From positions 3,114,981 to 3,178,980 of the forward strand of contig NZ_LN851186.1 in the NCBI RefSeq assembly GCF_001243895.1: a DNA stretch of 64,000 nt, in the 5' to 3' direction. A model generated the notes under the pieces. The model was not told where the DNA came from, ran no database searches, and saw only the letters and a program-made list of their open reading frames with translations. Numbering within the stretch: position 1 is the first letter of the stretch; each line of letters begins with the position of its first letter. The translations under genes were made by a program, and so were the position numbers. Below are positions 1-8,912 of the stretch, piece after piece. The DNA comes from Bacillus testis (GTDB lineage: Bacteria > Bacillota > Bacilli > Bacillales > DSM-1321).

Positions 1-1010
1 CCAGTAAACTTCTCATAAATTTCAATGATTCCACCAAGCTTAACATCCAATTCATGTGGATCCTTGTGTGATAGATCCAAGTAAACCATGTTTTCGCCAT
101 TAATACCCAATTTTTGTGCTACACACACATCGAAAATTTCGCGTGTTGCAATATCACGCGGAACAAGATTTCCGTATGCCGGATACTTCTCTTCAAGGAA
201 GTACCATGGCTTGCCATCTTTATATGTCCAGATTCTTCCGCCTTCCCCACGGGCTGATTCACTCATCAAGCGAAGCTTATCATCTCCCGGAATAGCGGTA
301 GGATGGATTTGGATAAATTCTCCATTAGCATAATGGACGCCTTGCTGGAACACGGTAGATGCCGCTGAACCTGTATTGATGATGGAGTTCGTTGACTTGC
401 CGAAAATAATTCCCGGCCCACCGGAAGCGAGAATGACAGCGTCTGAAGAAAACGACTGGATTTCCATTGATGTCAGGTTCTGCGCTGTGATTCCCCGGCA
501 AACGCCTTCGTCATCGACAACGATTCCCAATAGCTCCCAGCCTTCGAATTTCTTTACAAATCCTTGCACTTCATAACGGCGCACTTGCTCATCCAATGCA
601 TATAAAAGTTGCTGTCCCGTTGTGGCCCCCGCATATGCCGTACGGTGGAATTGTGTTCCTCCAAAACGTCGGAAGTCCAATAGGCCTTCTTCTGTACGGT
701 TGAACATTACACCCATCCGGTCGAACATATGTATAATAGAAGGAGCCGCATCACACATTGCCTTTACTGGTGGCTGGTTGGCAAGAAAATCTCCGCCATA
801 TACTGTATCATCGAAATGTTCCCAGGTTGAATCTCCCTCACCTTTTGTATTAACAGCTCCGTTAATTCCACCTTGAGCACATACTGAGTGAGAGCGCTTA
901 ACTGGAACCAACGAAAATAATTCTACTTGTTTGCCTTGCTCTGCAGCCTTGATGGTAGCCATTAATCCCGCTAGGCCTCCGCCTACTACGATAATTTTAC
1001 CTTTACTCAA
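1..1010 (-). CDS. sdhA: Succinate dehydrogenase flavoprotein subunit, C-terminal part missing (window edge)
   Basis: Oxidises succinate to fumarate at the inner face of the membrane as the FAD subunit of complex II (TCA cycle and respiratory chain). About 336 N-terminal residues are present and the rest lies beyond base 1. The start is a TTG at 1010, giving MSKGKIIVVGGGLAG. An AAGGGAG-type ribosome binding site lies about 10 bases upstream, and no ATG is available near the conserved N-terminus. The GGGLAG dinucleotide-binding loop, an HSVCAQGG-type FAD-attachment region and a HPTAIPG-type active-site segment are readable in this frame. It lies 64 bases behind sdhC, as in the sdhCAB operon of Bacillus. 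Identification is by family similarity and is very secure. Confidence 0.96.
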   Translation of the reverse strand, partial: MSKGKIIVVGGGLAGLMATIKAAEQGKQVELFSLVPVKRSHSVCAQGGINGAVNTKGEGDSTWEHFDDTVYGGDFLANQPPVKAMCDAAPSIIHMFDRMGVMFNRTEEGLLDFRRFGGTQFHRTAYAGATTGQQLLYALDEQVRRYEVQGFVKKFEGWELLGIVVDDEGVCRGITAQNLTSMEIQSFSSDAVILASGGPGIIFGKSTNSIINTGSAASTVFQQGVHYANGEFIQIHPTAIPGDDKLRLMSESARGEGGRIWTYKDGKPWYFLEEKYPAYGNLVPRDIATREIFDVCVAQKLGINGENMVYLDLSHKDPHELDVKLGGIIEIYEKFT

Positions 1011-1074
1011 CCTTACTCACTCCCTTGTAATCACCGAGATTACCTATACTATTTAAACTAGATTGCTAGATATT

Positions 1075-1692
1075 TTACATAAATGCCAACAACGCTCTTA
1101 CTGCTACAATTGTAAGCAGAATGAAAATCACTCCGGTTACGTATGAAGAAATGCGTTGTGAACGCGGTGTTACTGTAATACCCCAGCTTACAGCAAATGA
1201 CCACAGACCGTTTGAAAAATGGAAAACAGCTGAGATTACCCCTATAAAATAGAACGCAACCATCCAAGGATTGGATAAAATATCCACCATCATATCATAA
1301 TTGACTTCGGCATTCCCAAGAGCGATCTGCACTCTTGTCTCCCAAACATGCCAAACCAGGAAAATAAAGGTGATAATACCAGTTGCACGCTGCAAGATGT
1401 ACATCCAATTCCGAAAATACCCGAATCTGCCGCCATTGAATGTACCTGTGAATGCAATATACACACCATAAATCCCGTGGTACAGCAGTGGTAGGTAGAT
1501 AAATAAAAGCTCAAAGAAAATCAGAAACGGAAGATTCTCCATAAATTCAGCGCCTGCATTGAATGAATCAGCTCCGCGGGTCGCTAAATAGTTTACAGTC
1601 AAATGCACTAACAAAAACAAACCCACTGGAATTACCCCTAACAGCGAGTGAAGTTTGCGGCTTGCAAACTCTCTTGTGTTTCCTGCCATCAT
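1075..1692 (-). CDS. sdhC: Succinate dehydrogenase cytochrome b558 subunit
   Basis: Membrane anchor of complex II, binding two hemes b and passing electrons from SdhAB to menaquinone. The 205 residues match the Bacillus SdhC type (single large anchor subunit, five transmembrane helices), starting GNTREFASRKLHSLLGVIPVG. Several membrane histidines (in the LHSLLG, LVHLTVN, YHGIYG, WHVWETR and FHFSNG segments) are candidate heme ligands. The start ATGATG follows a GAGGGGGG ribosome binding site. It is first in the sdhCA operon and a SigA-like promoter lies about 95 bases upstream. Confidence 0.97.
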   Translation of the reverse strand: MMAGNTREFASRKLHSLLGVIPVGLFLLVHLTVNYLATRGADSFNAGAEFMENLPFLIFFELLFIYLPLLYHGIYGVYIAFTGTFNGGRFGYFRNWMYILQRATGIITFIFLVWHVWETRVQIALGNAEVNYDMMVDILSNPWMVAFYFIGVISAVFHFSNGLWSFAVSWGITVTPRSQRISSYVTGVIFILLTIVAVRALLAFM

Positions 1693-1762
1693 GTTCCCCC
1701 CTCGAAAATAAAAAAAGTAAAGCTGTCACTTACCGGTAATGATGTAAATTTTACCAAAGTCC

Positions 1763-1792
1763 ATTAAACTTGCCCTGAACTATAATTGTCAA
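1763..1792 (-). promoter_or_regulatory. Probable SigA promoter of sdhCAB
   Basis: On the minus strand TTGACA (1787–1792) is followed by 18 bases and TTTAAT (1763–1768). It lies about 70 bases upstream of the sdhC start. The -35 is perfect, the -10 is moderate and the spacing is one base over the optimum. Assignment is by position and motif only. Confidence 0.6.
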
Positions 1793-2258
1793 ACATTAAA
1801 ATCATAAGAAATCCTTTTTCAACATAGTGAATATAATGAAAATTACAATTATTCTTATTCATTTAATTTCCAACAATTATATGACAAGTTCATTTTACTC
1901 TCTTAATGTAGCACCGTCAAGAAAACGCATACTTAAAAATGGGATTGTAATCCATTTTCTCCAATTCCCTTTACAGTAACACTTTTTACGATACTTTCCA
2001 ACACAGGAAAAATATTTGGCGAAAAATAAGTTGATCCCTCTTCCAAAAAGCAAAAAAACGACATAATCCTGTTTAAGTAAACAAAAGGCAGAAAAAAATC
2101 GACATTTTCTCTTTTCTCCCTTTTTATAGGAAAGTACCCATGTAAAGTTGTCTAAAATTATATAAGAATAACAATCTCTCTTTGTGAAAAGTTCTATATA
2201 CCTGTTCTAGTATGCTATAAAATTGTATATAATGTTAGGTAGGAAAGAGGGGTTATAA
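1793..2258. other. Non-coding interval between divergent sdhC and yslB
   Basis: About 465 AT-rich bases between the sdhC promoter and the yslB start. No convincing reading frame or RNA was seen. Near the right end a TATAAT (around 2229) lies about 25 bases before the yslB start and is probably the yslB -10, without a clear -35. The remainder shows only AT-rich stretches. Confidence 0.5.
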
Positions 2259-2729
2259 ATGGCGAAAGAACAAGCAGAACAAGCTGCTGAAGAGCAGCAA
2301 CAATCCGAGACCGCAACTATTTCCTTATTCAGTAAGGAATTATTACGAGATATACTGTTGCCCGACTTATTGGGAAAAGACCATTCCCAAGTCCTTTATT
2401 GGTCCGGCAAGCAACTGGCCAGAAAGTTCCCATTGCAAAGCCTAGAGGAAGTAGCAGCTTTCTTTGATAACGCCGGATGGGGAACGTTGGAAAAAGAAAA
2501 GGAATCTAAGAACCAGGCGGAATTCGTCCTAAGCGGCGAAATCGTCACCCGCCGTTTTGCAATAACGGATGAGCCGGAATTCCAATTGGAAGCAGGATTT
2601 CTTGCACAACAATTACAACAGCAAAAAAGCCGGATTACGGAAGCGGCTGTTGAAACAAAAAAAAGGGGTGCCAAGGCAAACTTCTTGGTACGCTGGGATA
2701 CAAAAGATATTATACGTGATGAAGTTTAA
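2259..2729 (+). CDS. yslB: YslB family protein (DUF2507)
   Basis: 156 residues matching the Bacillus YslB family, whose biochemical role is unknown. An N-terminal low-complexity stretch rich in A/E/Q (residues 3–18) precedes the conserved region with LLRDILLPDLLG and LYWSGKQLARKFPL. The DUF2507 fold belongs to the V4R-like small-ligand-binding folds, but no ligand can be inferred here. An AGGAAAGAGGGG ribosome binding site precedes the ATG. It is divergent from sdhC and convergent with uvrC, sharing a bidirectional terminator with uvrC. Confidence 0.9.
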   Translation: MAKEQAEQAAEEQQQSETATISLFSKELLRDILLPDLLGKDHSQVLYWSGKQLARKFPLQSLEEVAAFFDNAGWGTLEKEKESKNQAEFVLSGEIVTRRFAITDEPEFQLEAGFLAQQLQQQKSRITEAAVETKKRGAKANFLVRWDTKDIIRDEV

Positions 2730-2765
2730 TACATAGTTCCTAATTTAAGGAATGTTGATGGACAA

Positions 2766-2797
2766 AAAACCAGCCCTTTCCCGGGCTGGTTTTTTTG
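2766..2797. terminator. Bidirectional Rho-independent terminator between yslB and uvrC
   Basis: AACCAGCCC pairs with GGGCTGGTT across a short loop. The hairpin is flanked by an A-run on the left and a T-run on the right, so it can end both the plus-strand yslB and the minus-strand uvrC transcripts. Confidence 0.85.
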
Positions 2798-2800
2798 ATA

Positions 2801-4573
2801 TTATTCTTTTAACTTAGTTATTAATTCATCCACCACATTATGCGGCAAACCAATTTGCAGAAATTCTTCTTTCGTTGCTCCCTTCATGGCTTTCAAAGAA
2901 CCAAAATGCTTCAGAAGCAGCTGCTTTCTTTTAGCCCCGATACCTGGGATTTCATCCAACATCGATTGGAACGCCGTTTTTCCCCGTACCTGCCGATGAA
3001 ACGTAATGGCAAAACGGTGGACCTCATCCTGAATTCGCTGCAACAAATAAAATTCCTGGCTTCGCTGATCAAGAGGGACAATCTCCAAGGGATTTCCCAT
3101 CAGCAAATTGGATGTCTTATGTTTATCATCTTTCACCAGACCGGAAATCGGAATATCAAGACCCAATTCATTCTCCAATACATCCCTGACCGCTTCGATA
3201 TGGCCTTTGCCGCCATCCACTATAATTAAATCCGGCAGTGGCAGCTGTTCTTTCAATGCCCGGGAATAACGGCGCCGTACTACCTCTCTCATTGATTCAT
3301 AATCATCCGGGCCCTGTACGGATTTGATTTTATATTTTCGGTATTGGTTGCGGTCAGCCCGGCCGTCAATGAATACGACCATGGCCGATACTGGATTGGT
3401 TCCCTGTATATTGGAATTATCAAAGGCTTCAATTCTGTGCGGCGTATAAATGCCAAGGATTTCTCCCAAGTTTTCCACAGCTTTGATTGTACGCTCTTCA
3501 TCGCGTTCAATTAGGAAAAATTTCTCTTTTAATGCATTTTTAGCATTTTTGTTGGCCAATTTCAACAAATCTTTCTTTTGCCCCCGCTGTGGCTGAAGGG
3601 TTTTAACTTCAAGGAGCTGCTGTGCCATTTCCAAGTCGATTGAATCCGGCAGCAGAACTTCTTTGGGTTTGATATGATTCGCTTTTTCGTAAAACTGCCC
3701 CAAAAAAGTAAGGAATTCCTCATCCGGCTCACCGTAGATAGGGAACATGGAAACATCCCTTTCGATCAGTTTTCCTTGGCGAATAAAGAATACCTGCACA
3801 CACATCCAGCCTTTGTCGATTGCATAACCGAAAATGTCGCGATCAGTGAAATCGTTCATGATCATCTTCTGCTTCTCCATTGTTGCTTCGATATGGGCAA
3901 TTTTATCGCGGTATTCTTTGGCCCGCTCAAAATCTAATTCTTCCGCTGCTGCTTCCATTCGTTCTATCAATTCTTTCTTAATGTCTTCATAGCCCCCATT
4001 AAGAAATTTAGTGATTTCAGTGGTAATTTCTTTGTATTTCTCCTCTTCTATAGGGTGGACACATGGAGCCAGGCACTGGCCAATATGGTAATACAGACAT
4101 ACTTTGTCAGGGAGCGTTGTGCATTTGCGTAATGGATAAATCCGGTCCAAAAGCTTTTTTGTCTCATTGGCGGCACTTGCATTTGGGTATGGCCCAAAAT
4201 ATTTTCCCTTCCCCCTCTTTACTTTACGTGTTATTAATAATCGAGGATTTTTTTCATTGGTGAGATGGATAAAAGGATAACTTTTATCATCTTTCAGCAT
4301 AATATTATATTTTGGATCATACTTCTTGATTAAATTAAGTTCCAATAACAAAGCTTCCATATTGGAAGAGGTAATGATATATTCAAAATCTTCTATTTCA
4401 TTAACAAGCCGCAATGTCTTCCCATCATGCGAACCCGTAAAATAAGAGCGGACACGGTTCTTAAGGATCTTTGCTTTCCCCACATAAATGACCGTCCCTT
4501 GACGGTCCTTCATTAAATAGCAGCCCGGCTGGTCAGGGAGCAAAGCCAGTTTGCCTTTAATGATTTCATTCAT
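2801..4573 (-). CDS. uvrC: UvrABC system protein C, excinuclease
   Basis: Makes the 3' and 5' incisions around bulky DNA lesions in nucleotide excision repair, with UvrA and UvrB. The 590 residues carry the expected order: N-terminal GIY-YIG nuclease (about 13–90, GCYLMKD and VIYVGKAK), a zinc or Fe-S binding cysteine cluster ([21 protein letters not shown], about 150–170), the UVR domain for UvrB contact (about 195–230, [13 protein letters not shown]), the RNase H-like 5' nuclease (about 375–510, [10 protein letters not shown] and VDGGKGH) and C-terminal helix-hairpin-helix (about 545–590). Length is normal for Bacillus UvrC. The gene appears to be a single unit between trxA and the shared terminator. 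No SOS box was seen upstream. Confidence 0.98.
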   Translation of the reverse strand: MNEIIKGKLALLPDQPGCYLMKDRQGTVIYVGKAKILKNRVRSYFTGSHDGKTLRLVNEIEDFEYIITSSNMEALLLELNLIKKYDPKYNIMLKDDKSYPFIHLTNEKNPRLLITRKVKRGKGKYFGPYPNASAANETKKLLDRIYPLRKCTTLPDKVCLYYHIGQCLAPCVHPIEEEKYKEITTEITKFLNGGYEDIKKELIERMEAAAEELDFERAKEYRDKIAHIEATMEKQKMIMNDFTDRDIFGYAIDKGWMCVQVFFIRQGKLIERDVSMFPIYGEPDEEFLTFLGQFYEKANHIKPKEVLLPDSIDLEMAQQLLEVKTLQPQRGQKKDLLKLANKNAKNALKEKFFLIERDEERTIKAVENLGEILGIYTPHRIEAFDNSNIQGTNPVSAMVVFIDGRADRNQYRKYKIKSVQGPDDYESMREVVRRRYSRALKEQLPLPDLIIVDGGKGHIEAVRDVLENELGLDIPISGLVKDDKHKTSNLLMGNPLEIVPLDQRSQEFYLLQRIQDEVHRFAITFHRQVRGKTAFQSMLDEIPGIGAKRKQLLLKHFGSLKAMKGATKEEFLQIGLPHNVVDELITKLKE

Positions 4574-4738
4574 CCTTTTCGCCTCCTCTGTTTTGTGCTT
4601 TCTATATATACTATAAGCAATGGCAATCTCTAGCCTTGCTTAGAAATGGTTGATTATTAGTATGGAGTTATCTTTCCGCATACTAACCTGATTATGCCCT
4701 ATCTATAAATGGACAGCAACTGGGAAAGGCTGCACGAA

Positions 4739-4772
4739 AAAAAAGCCGCCTTCAAAGGGCGGCTTTTTTAAT
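4739..4772 (-). terminator. Rho-independent terminator of trxA
   Basis: On the minus strand AAAAAAGCCGCC pairs with GGCGGCTTTTTT, starting about 8 bases after the trxA stop. The strong GC stem and T-tract make it reliable. Confidence 0.9.
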
Positions 4773-4779
4773 CATCAGG

Positions 4780-5094
4780 TTAAGCGTGTTTTTTAACCAA
4801 TTCAGCTAAAGCTTCTTTTGGTTGGAAACCGACTACTTTATCGACAACTTCTCCGTCTTTTAAAACAAGAAGTGTTGGAATACTCATAACTCCAAATTTG
4901 CCGGCAGTTTCTTGGTTTTCATCAACATCGACTTTAACAATCTTAACTGTATCGCTCATTTCGCTATCAAGTTCTTGAAGAACAGGAGCAATCATTTTAC
5001 AAGGTCCGCACCATGGAGCCCAAAAATCGACAAGTACTAAACCTTGAGAAGTGTCACTAGAAAATGTTTGATCAGTAGTATTGACAATCGCCAT
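4780..5094 (-). CDS. trxA: Thioredoxin
   Basis: Cytosolic dithiol reductant for ribonucleotide reductase, methionine sulfoxide reductases and general protein disulfides. The 104 residues contain the W-C-G-P-C active site at residues 28–32 and the cis-proline segment SIPTLLV. The length is typical. An AGGAGGG ribosome binding site precedes the ATG. It is monocistronic, between etfA and uvrC, with its own terminator. Confidence 0.98.
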   Translation of the reverse strand: MAIVNTTDQTFSSDTSQGLVLVDFWAPWCGPCKMIAPVLQELDSEMSDTVKIVKVDVDENQETAGKFGVMSIPTLLVLKDGEVVDKVVGFQPKEALAELVKKHA

Positions 5095-5350
5095 ACGAAA
5101 GCCCTCCTAATTATTACTAAAATCCTATTATCAGTATAACAGAGATATCCTGCGGGAAGCTAATGATTTGTTTAATGCGTCAACCTATAGCATGCCCTTA
5201 GTGGGACACTCTTAATCATAGGATGGTAAAACTGTTATAGTAGGTAACAGCTTGTAGTATAGTATGTACCCTTTTGGTCAAAAAGTAAACAATGCATTCG
5301 TTGTCCAGCTCTTGTATACAGGCGTTAAGACCTATAAAGCCCGAAGCGAA

Positions 5351-5379
5351 AAGCGGCCCGCTGATGCAACGGACCACTT
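5351..5379 (-). terminator. Probable terminator behind etfA
   Basis: On the minus strand AAGTGGTCCG pairs with CGGGCCGCTT (two G-U pairs) with an 8-base loop, followed by a short T-run. It lies just after the etfA stop. The T-tract is short, so confidence is moderate. Confidence 0.6.
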
Positions 5380-5387
5380 TACTTGTA

Positions 5388-6365
5388 TTATGCGTTTACT
5401 TTAAGTTTCTTGAATTCTTCAGTCAGCATCGGCACCACTTCGAATAGATCGCCGACAATGCCATAGTCCGCCACTTTGAAAATATTAGCTTCGGGATCTT
5501 TATTAATCGCGACAATTACCTTTGAATTGGACATACCGGCTAAATGCTGGATTGCTCCGGAGATACCGCATGCAATATACAGATCAGGCGTTACTACCTT
5601 CCCTGTTTGTCCAATTTGCAAAGAATAATCGCAATAATCGGCATCGCAGGCTCCACGTGAAGCGCCAACTGCCCCTCCAAGGACATCCGCCAATTCCTTC
5701 AACGGTTCAAATCCATCGGCACTTTTGACGCCGCGGCCGCCGGCCACAACTACTTTTGCTTCAGAAAGGTCTACACCGTCGGTTGCTTTACGGATTACTT
5801 CTTTAATTACCGTACGAAGGTCTTTGATTTCCACGCTTTGTGAAGTCACTTCTCCTGAACGGGATTCATCCTTTTCCAAAGGATTGATATTATTTGGACG
5901 GATTGTCGCAATGATCATTCCATCTGTAATGATTTTCTTCTCGAATGCCTTCCCTGAGTAAATTGGGCGTGTGAAGACTGTATTGCCTCCTTCTTCTTCC
6001 ACGGAAGTCGCATCGGAAACCAAACCTGATTTTAGCTTCCCGGCGATACGGGGCGCCAAGTCTTTTCCTAATGCGGTGTGGCCCATGATGATTCCTTCTG
6101 GATTCTCTGCTTCGATGACAGCCAATAAAGCCTGGGCGTAACCGTCAGACGTATACTGGGACAATTGGGCATTTTCCACCGCTACCACTTTGTCTGCGCC
6201 ATAATGAATGAATTCATTGCCAAGGGATTGTACAGCATCGCCGATCACTACGCCTACAATCTCTCCGCCATCTGCAGCAATCTTGGCTGCAGCCACTGCT
6301 TCAAACGTTACATTACGAAGTGCACCATCACGAATTTCACCTAATACTAGCATTTTTCTGGACAT
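5388..6365 (-). CDS. etfA: Electron transfer flavoprotein alpha subunit
   Basis: With EtfB it accepts electrons from acyl-CoA dehydrogenases during fatty acid oxidation and passes them towards the quinone pool. The C-terminal third (about 205–320) carries the FAD-binding signature with GGRGVK, GASRGACDADY and the YIACGISGAIQHLAGM motif; the N-terminal domain is a Rossmann-like ETF fold. The 325-residue length is normal. It starts 32 bases after etfB and is last in the fad/etf cluster. Confidence 0.97.
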   Translation of the reverse strand: MSRKMLVLGEIRDGALRNVTFEAVAAAKIAADGGEIVGVVIGDAVQSLGNEFIHYGADKVVAVENAQLSQYTSDGYAQALLAVIEAENPEGIIMGHTALGKDLAPRIAGKLKSGLVSDATSVEEEGGNTVFTRPIYSGKAFEKKIITDGMIIATIRPNNINPLEKDESRSGEVTSQSVEIKDLRTVIKEVIRKATDGVDLSEAKVVVAGGRGVKSADGFEPLKELADVLGGAVGASRGACDADYCDYSLQIGQTGKVVTPDLYIACGISGAIQHLAGMSNSKVIVAINKDPEANIFKVADYGIVGDLFEVVPMLTEEFKKLKVNA

Positions 6366-6397
6366 ATATTTAGCCTCCTATTACGATCATGTTGGAA

Positions 6398-7171
6398 TTA
6401 AAGTACTTTTGCTTCAGTATGAAGTAGATTGACAAGTTCTTTGACTTGGTCTTGCAATTCTCCGTCCAATACTTTTCCTGCTTCTTTCTTGGCAGGAAGA
6501 AAGATTTCAATTGTCTTCGTTTTTGCTTCCACATCATCTTCATCGATATCAAGATCGTCCAATTCTAGTTCTTCAAGCGGCTTTTTCTTCGCTTTCATGA
6601 TTCCAGGAAGAGAAGGATAGCGTGGCTCGTTCAACCCTTGCTGTGCCGTAACCAATAAAGGAAGGCTCGTTTCAATCACTTCTGAATCGCCTTCAACGTC
6701 GCGGATAACGCTTACATTTGTTCCATCAATCGTCAATTTAGTGATTGTAGTGATGTATGGAATATCAAGGAACTCTGCTACACGAGGGCCCACTTGGCCG
6801 GATCCGCTATCGATTGCAACATTTCCTGCAATGATTAAATCGGCTTCTTTGTCCTTCAGGTATTCGCCAAGAATTTTCGAAGTAGAGAATTGATCTCCGT
6901 CTTCCACATCGTCTTCGATATTGATCAATACTGCCTTATCTGCACCCATTGCAAGGGCTGTACGCAGCTGCTTCTCAGCCTCTTCACTGCCGACAGTCAC
7001 TACTGTGACTTCACCGCCATGAGCATCCCTGACATTAATCGCCTCTTCGACAGCGTATTCATCATAAGGATTGATAATGAACTCTGCGCCATCTTCATTG
7101 ATCTTGCCGTTGGAAAGAGTGATTTTTTCTTCAGTATCAAATGTTCTTTTCAATAATACGTATATATTCAT
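6398..7171 (-). CDS. etfB: Electron transfer flavoprotein beta subunit
   Basis: Partner of EtfA and the AMP-binding subunit of the heterodimer. The 257 residues show the conserved MNIYVLLKRTFDTEE start, the GADKAVLI and GNVAIDSGSGQVGP segments, and the C-terminal arm that contacts dehydrogenases. Length and gene order (fadB–etfB–etfA) match Bacillus. An AGGAGG ribosome binding site precedes the ATG. Confidence 0.97.
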   Translation of the reverse strand: MNIYVLLKRTFDTEEKITLSNGKINEDGAEFIINPYDEYAVEEAINVRDAHGGEVTVVTVGSEEAEKQLRTALAMGADKAVLINIEDDVEDGDQFSTSKILGEYLKDKEADLIIAGNVAIDSGSGQVGPRVAEFLDIPYITTITKLTIDGTNVSVIRDVEGDSEVIETSLPLLVTAQQGLNEPRYPSLPGIMKAKKKPLEELELDDLDIDEDDVEAKTKTIEIFLPAKKEAGKVLDGELQDQVKELVNLLHTEAKVL

Positions 7172-7224
7172 GTGATAGCCTCCTGCTACAATTTAATTAT
7201 GAAGATTATGAATATTGACTCTAT

Positions 7225-7998
7225 TTATTTGCCTGAGAATACGGGCTTTCGCTTCTCTATGAAAGCGGCAATCCCTTCCTTCGCATCCTGGGAAGTGAAT
7301 ATGTCTCCGAATGCAGCTGCTTCTTGTTTTACTCCCTCATGGTATTGTGCATGCTTGGAGTAGTTTAATAGTTCAATTGCTTTCTTGAGGGCCACTGGAC
7401 TTTTTGCTGCAATTTTGCGAGCCAGCGAGGTAACAGCTTCCGGCAGTTCATCCTCGGGATAAGAAGCATTCGCCAGTCCCCAAGACACCGCTTCTCTTCC
7501 TGTAATGGGATCGCTGGAAAACATCATTTCGGCTGCCTTCGCCATTCCTATTAATCTTGGCAATCGCTGTGTGCCGGCAAAGCCAGGAACCAATCCAAGC
7601 TGCAATTCAGGCAATCCAAGTTTGGCTGTGTCGCTGACATAGCGAATATGGCAGGCCATGGCAAGCTCTAGCCCCCCGCCTAGCGCAGCCCCATGAATAG
7701 CGGCTAGAACTGGCTTAGGAAACGTTTCAATTCTTTCAAATAATTGTTGTCCAGCGGCTGATAGCTTCGAAAACTCCGGGCCATCTGCTATCGTGGTGAA
7801 TTCTTTTATGTCAGCTCCCGCTGAGAAAAATCTTCCTTCCCCTTGTATCACAATAACGCGCGTTTCCTGGTTATCTTCAAGCTGATCCAGGACAGATGAC
7901 AACTCTTGTAGAACCGCAGATGATAAAGCGTTTGCAGGAGCTTTATCAAGCTTGACAAAAGCAATATGCTCTTCTACTTGATACGAAATGAATGACAT
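7225..7998 (-). CDS. fadB: Enoyl-CoA hydratase (crotonase family)
   Basis: Hydrates 2-enoyl-CoA to 3-hydroxyacyl-CoA in the fatty acid beta-oxidation cycle. The 257 residues carry the crotonase core with the CoA oxyanion hole at SAGADIKEF (about 65) and the catalytic helix AIHGAALGGGLELAMACHIR (about 100–119). The gene is in line with fadR and etfBA as in the B. subtilis lcfA–fadR–fadB–etfB–etfA cluster. A terminator-like hairpin separates it from fadR, and a TATAAT (8031–8036) upstream suggests it may also have its own promoter. Exact substrate chain length is not visible. Confidence 0.93.
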   Translation of the reverse strand: MSFISYQVEEHIAFVKLDKAPANALSSAVLQELSSVLDQLEDNQETRVIVIQGEGRFFSAGADIKEFTTIADGPEFSKLSAAGQQLFERIETFPKPVLAAIHGAALGGGLELAMACHIRYVSDTAKLGLPELQLGLVPGFAGTQRLPRLIGMAKAAEMMFSSDPITGREAVSWGLANASYPEDELPEAVTSLARKIAAKSPVALKKAIELLNYSKHAQYHEGVKQEAAAFGDIFTSQDAKEGIAAFIEKRKPVFSGK

Positions 7999-8030
7999 CC
8001 AAATCCCCCTTTGCTACTATATCCTTCTTA

Positions 8031-8059
8031 ATTATACAATATTATTAAAAATAGTAACT
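8031..8059 (-). promoter_or_regulatory. Possible internal promoter before fadB
   Basis: TATAAT on the minus strand at 8031–8036 lies about 32 bases before the fadB start. The -35 region (GTTACT around 8053–8058, spacing 16) is poor. Its position just downstream of a terminator hairpin makes an internal promoter reasonable, but this is inference. Confidence 0.35.
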
Positions 8060-8082
8060 ATTTAACAGCTTATATTTTTTTT

Positions 8083-8116
8083 AAAAAAGGGCTGCACCGT
8101 AATGAAGCCCTTTTTT
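8083..8116 (-). terminator. Terminator-like hairpin between fadR and fadB
   Basis: On the minus strand AAGGGCT pairs with AGCCCTT around a 12-base loop, followed by a run of T. It starts within a few bases of the fadR stop. It should limit read-through from fadR into fadB–etfB–etfA. Confidence 0.75.
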
Positions 8117-8118
8117 CC

Positions 8119-8712
8119 TTATTCAGCTGCACTGTGAGCCAAACCTGCAATAAATAAGTTATGAACATCCGCCGATAAATGCGGCAAGCTGTATTTATGG
8201 TCGTTCATGACCCAGTTCGTCACAATCTCATCAAGAGTGCCAAATATCATCTGGCGGGCAAGCTTATCATTCAAATCCTGTTTGAATTCTCCATTCGCTA
8301 TGCCTTCCTTCAGAATTCCGTCAACAAGGTTCAAGTAACCTTTCAACACATCATTGATTTGTCTGCGGAGTTCGCTATTCGACTGCCGCAATTCCAATTG
8401 GGTCACCACAGCGAGATGAGGATCCTCCGACATGATGTCGAAATGCTTTTGAATGAGCACGGAAAGCTTATCGGACGCTGTTTCCTTAAGATTGATTTCA
8501 TCATTGATTCTCTCAACGAATTCGCCCATCTTTTCCTGGAACAGTGAGATAAGGATATCTTCTTTATTTTTAAAATAGAGATAGATTGTGCCATCGGCCA
8601 CACCTGCTTGTTTCGCAATCTTTGAGACTTGCGCTTGATGATAGCCATGTTCTGCTATGACCCCAACGGCGGCATCAATAATTTGTTTGTACTTTGGTTT
8701 GTTACGCTTCAC
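8119..8712 (-). CDS. fadR: TetR-family fatty acid degradation regulator FadR
   Basis: Repressor of beta-oxidation genes that is released from DNA by long-chain acyl-CoA in the B. subtilis system. The 197 residues have an N-terminal TetR helix-turn-helix (about 7–53, QVSKIAKQAGVADGTIYLYFKNKEDIL) and an all-helical ligand domain. The start is GTG at 8712 behind an AAAGGGGAAG ribosome binding site. Its own promoter carries a palindromic FadR box, so autoregulation is likely. Neighbours (lcfA, fadB, etfBA) support the assignment. Confidence 0.95.
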   Translation of the reverse strand: MKRNKPKYKQIIDAAVGVIAEHGYHQAQVSKIAKQAGVADGTIYLYFKNKEDILISLFQEKMGEFVERINDEINLKETASDKLSVLIQKHFDIMSEDPHLAVVTQLELRQSNSELRRQINDVLKGYLNLVDGILKEGIANGEFKQDLNDKLARQMIFGTLDEIVTNWVMNDHKYSLPHLSADVHNLFIAGLAHSAAE

Positions 8713-8734
8713 GTTTTCTTCCCCTTTCAGAGAA

Positions 8735-8754
8735 ATGAATGACTATTCATTCAT
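8735..8754. promoter_or_regulatory. FadR operator (FadR box)
   Basis: The dyad TGAATGA-CTAT-TCATTCA (8736–8753), flanked by A and T, matches the Bacillus FadR box consensus. It lies directly downstream of the fadR -10 element, covering the likely transcription start, where a bound repressor would block initiation. Confidence 0.88.
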
Positions 8755-8760
8755 AATGTT

Positions 8761-8789
8761 ATAATAGATTGATTATTCTGGGATGTCAA
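8761..8789 (-). promoter_or_regulatory. SigA promoter of fadR
   Basis: On the minus strand TTGACA (8784–8789) is followed by 17 bases and TATTAT (8761–8766). The FadR box begins 7 bases after the -10. Confidence 0.85.
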
Positions 8790-8912
8790 GTAAAAAAGAG
8801 AGAGTCATCAAGCTCCATCTAATCTATTGAACCTTTCTATTATACACATCCTAAAAAACGCTGTCCAAAGCACAAACCAGCAGGCAGATTAAACATTATA
8901 TCGGTTCTCCGG

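Noticed and set aside
88..876. Plus-strand frames over sdhA
   Set aside because: They are antisense shadows of the conserved sdhA frame on the minus strand.
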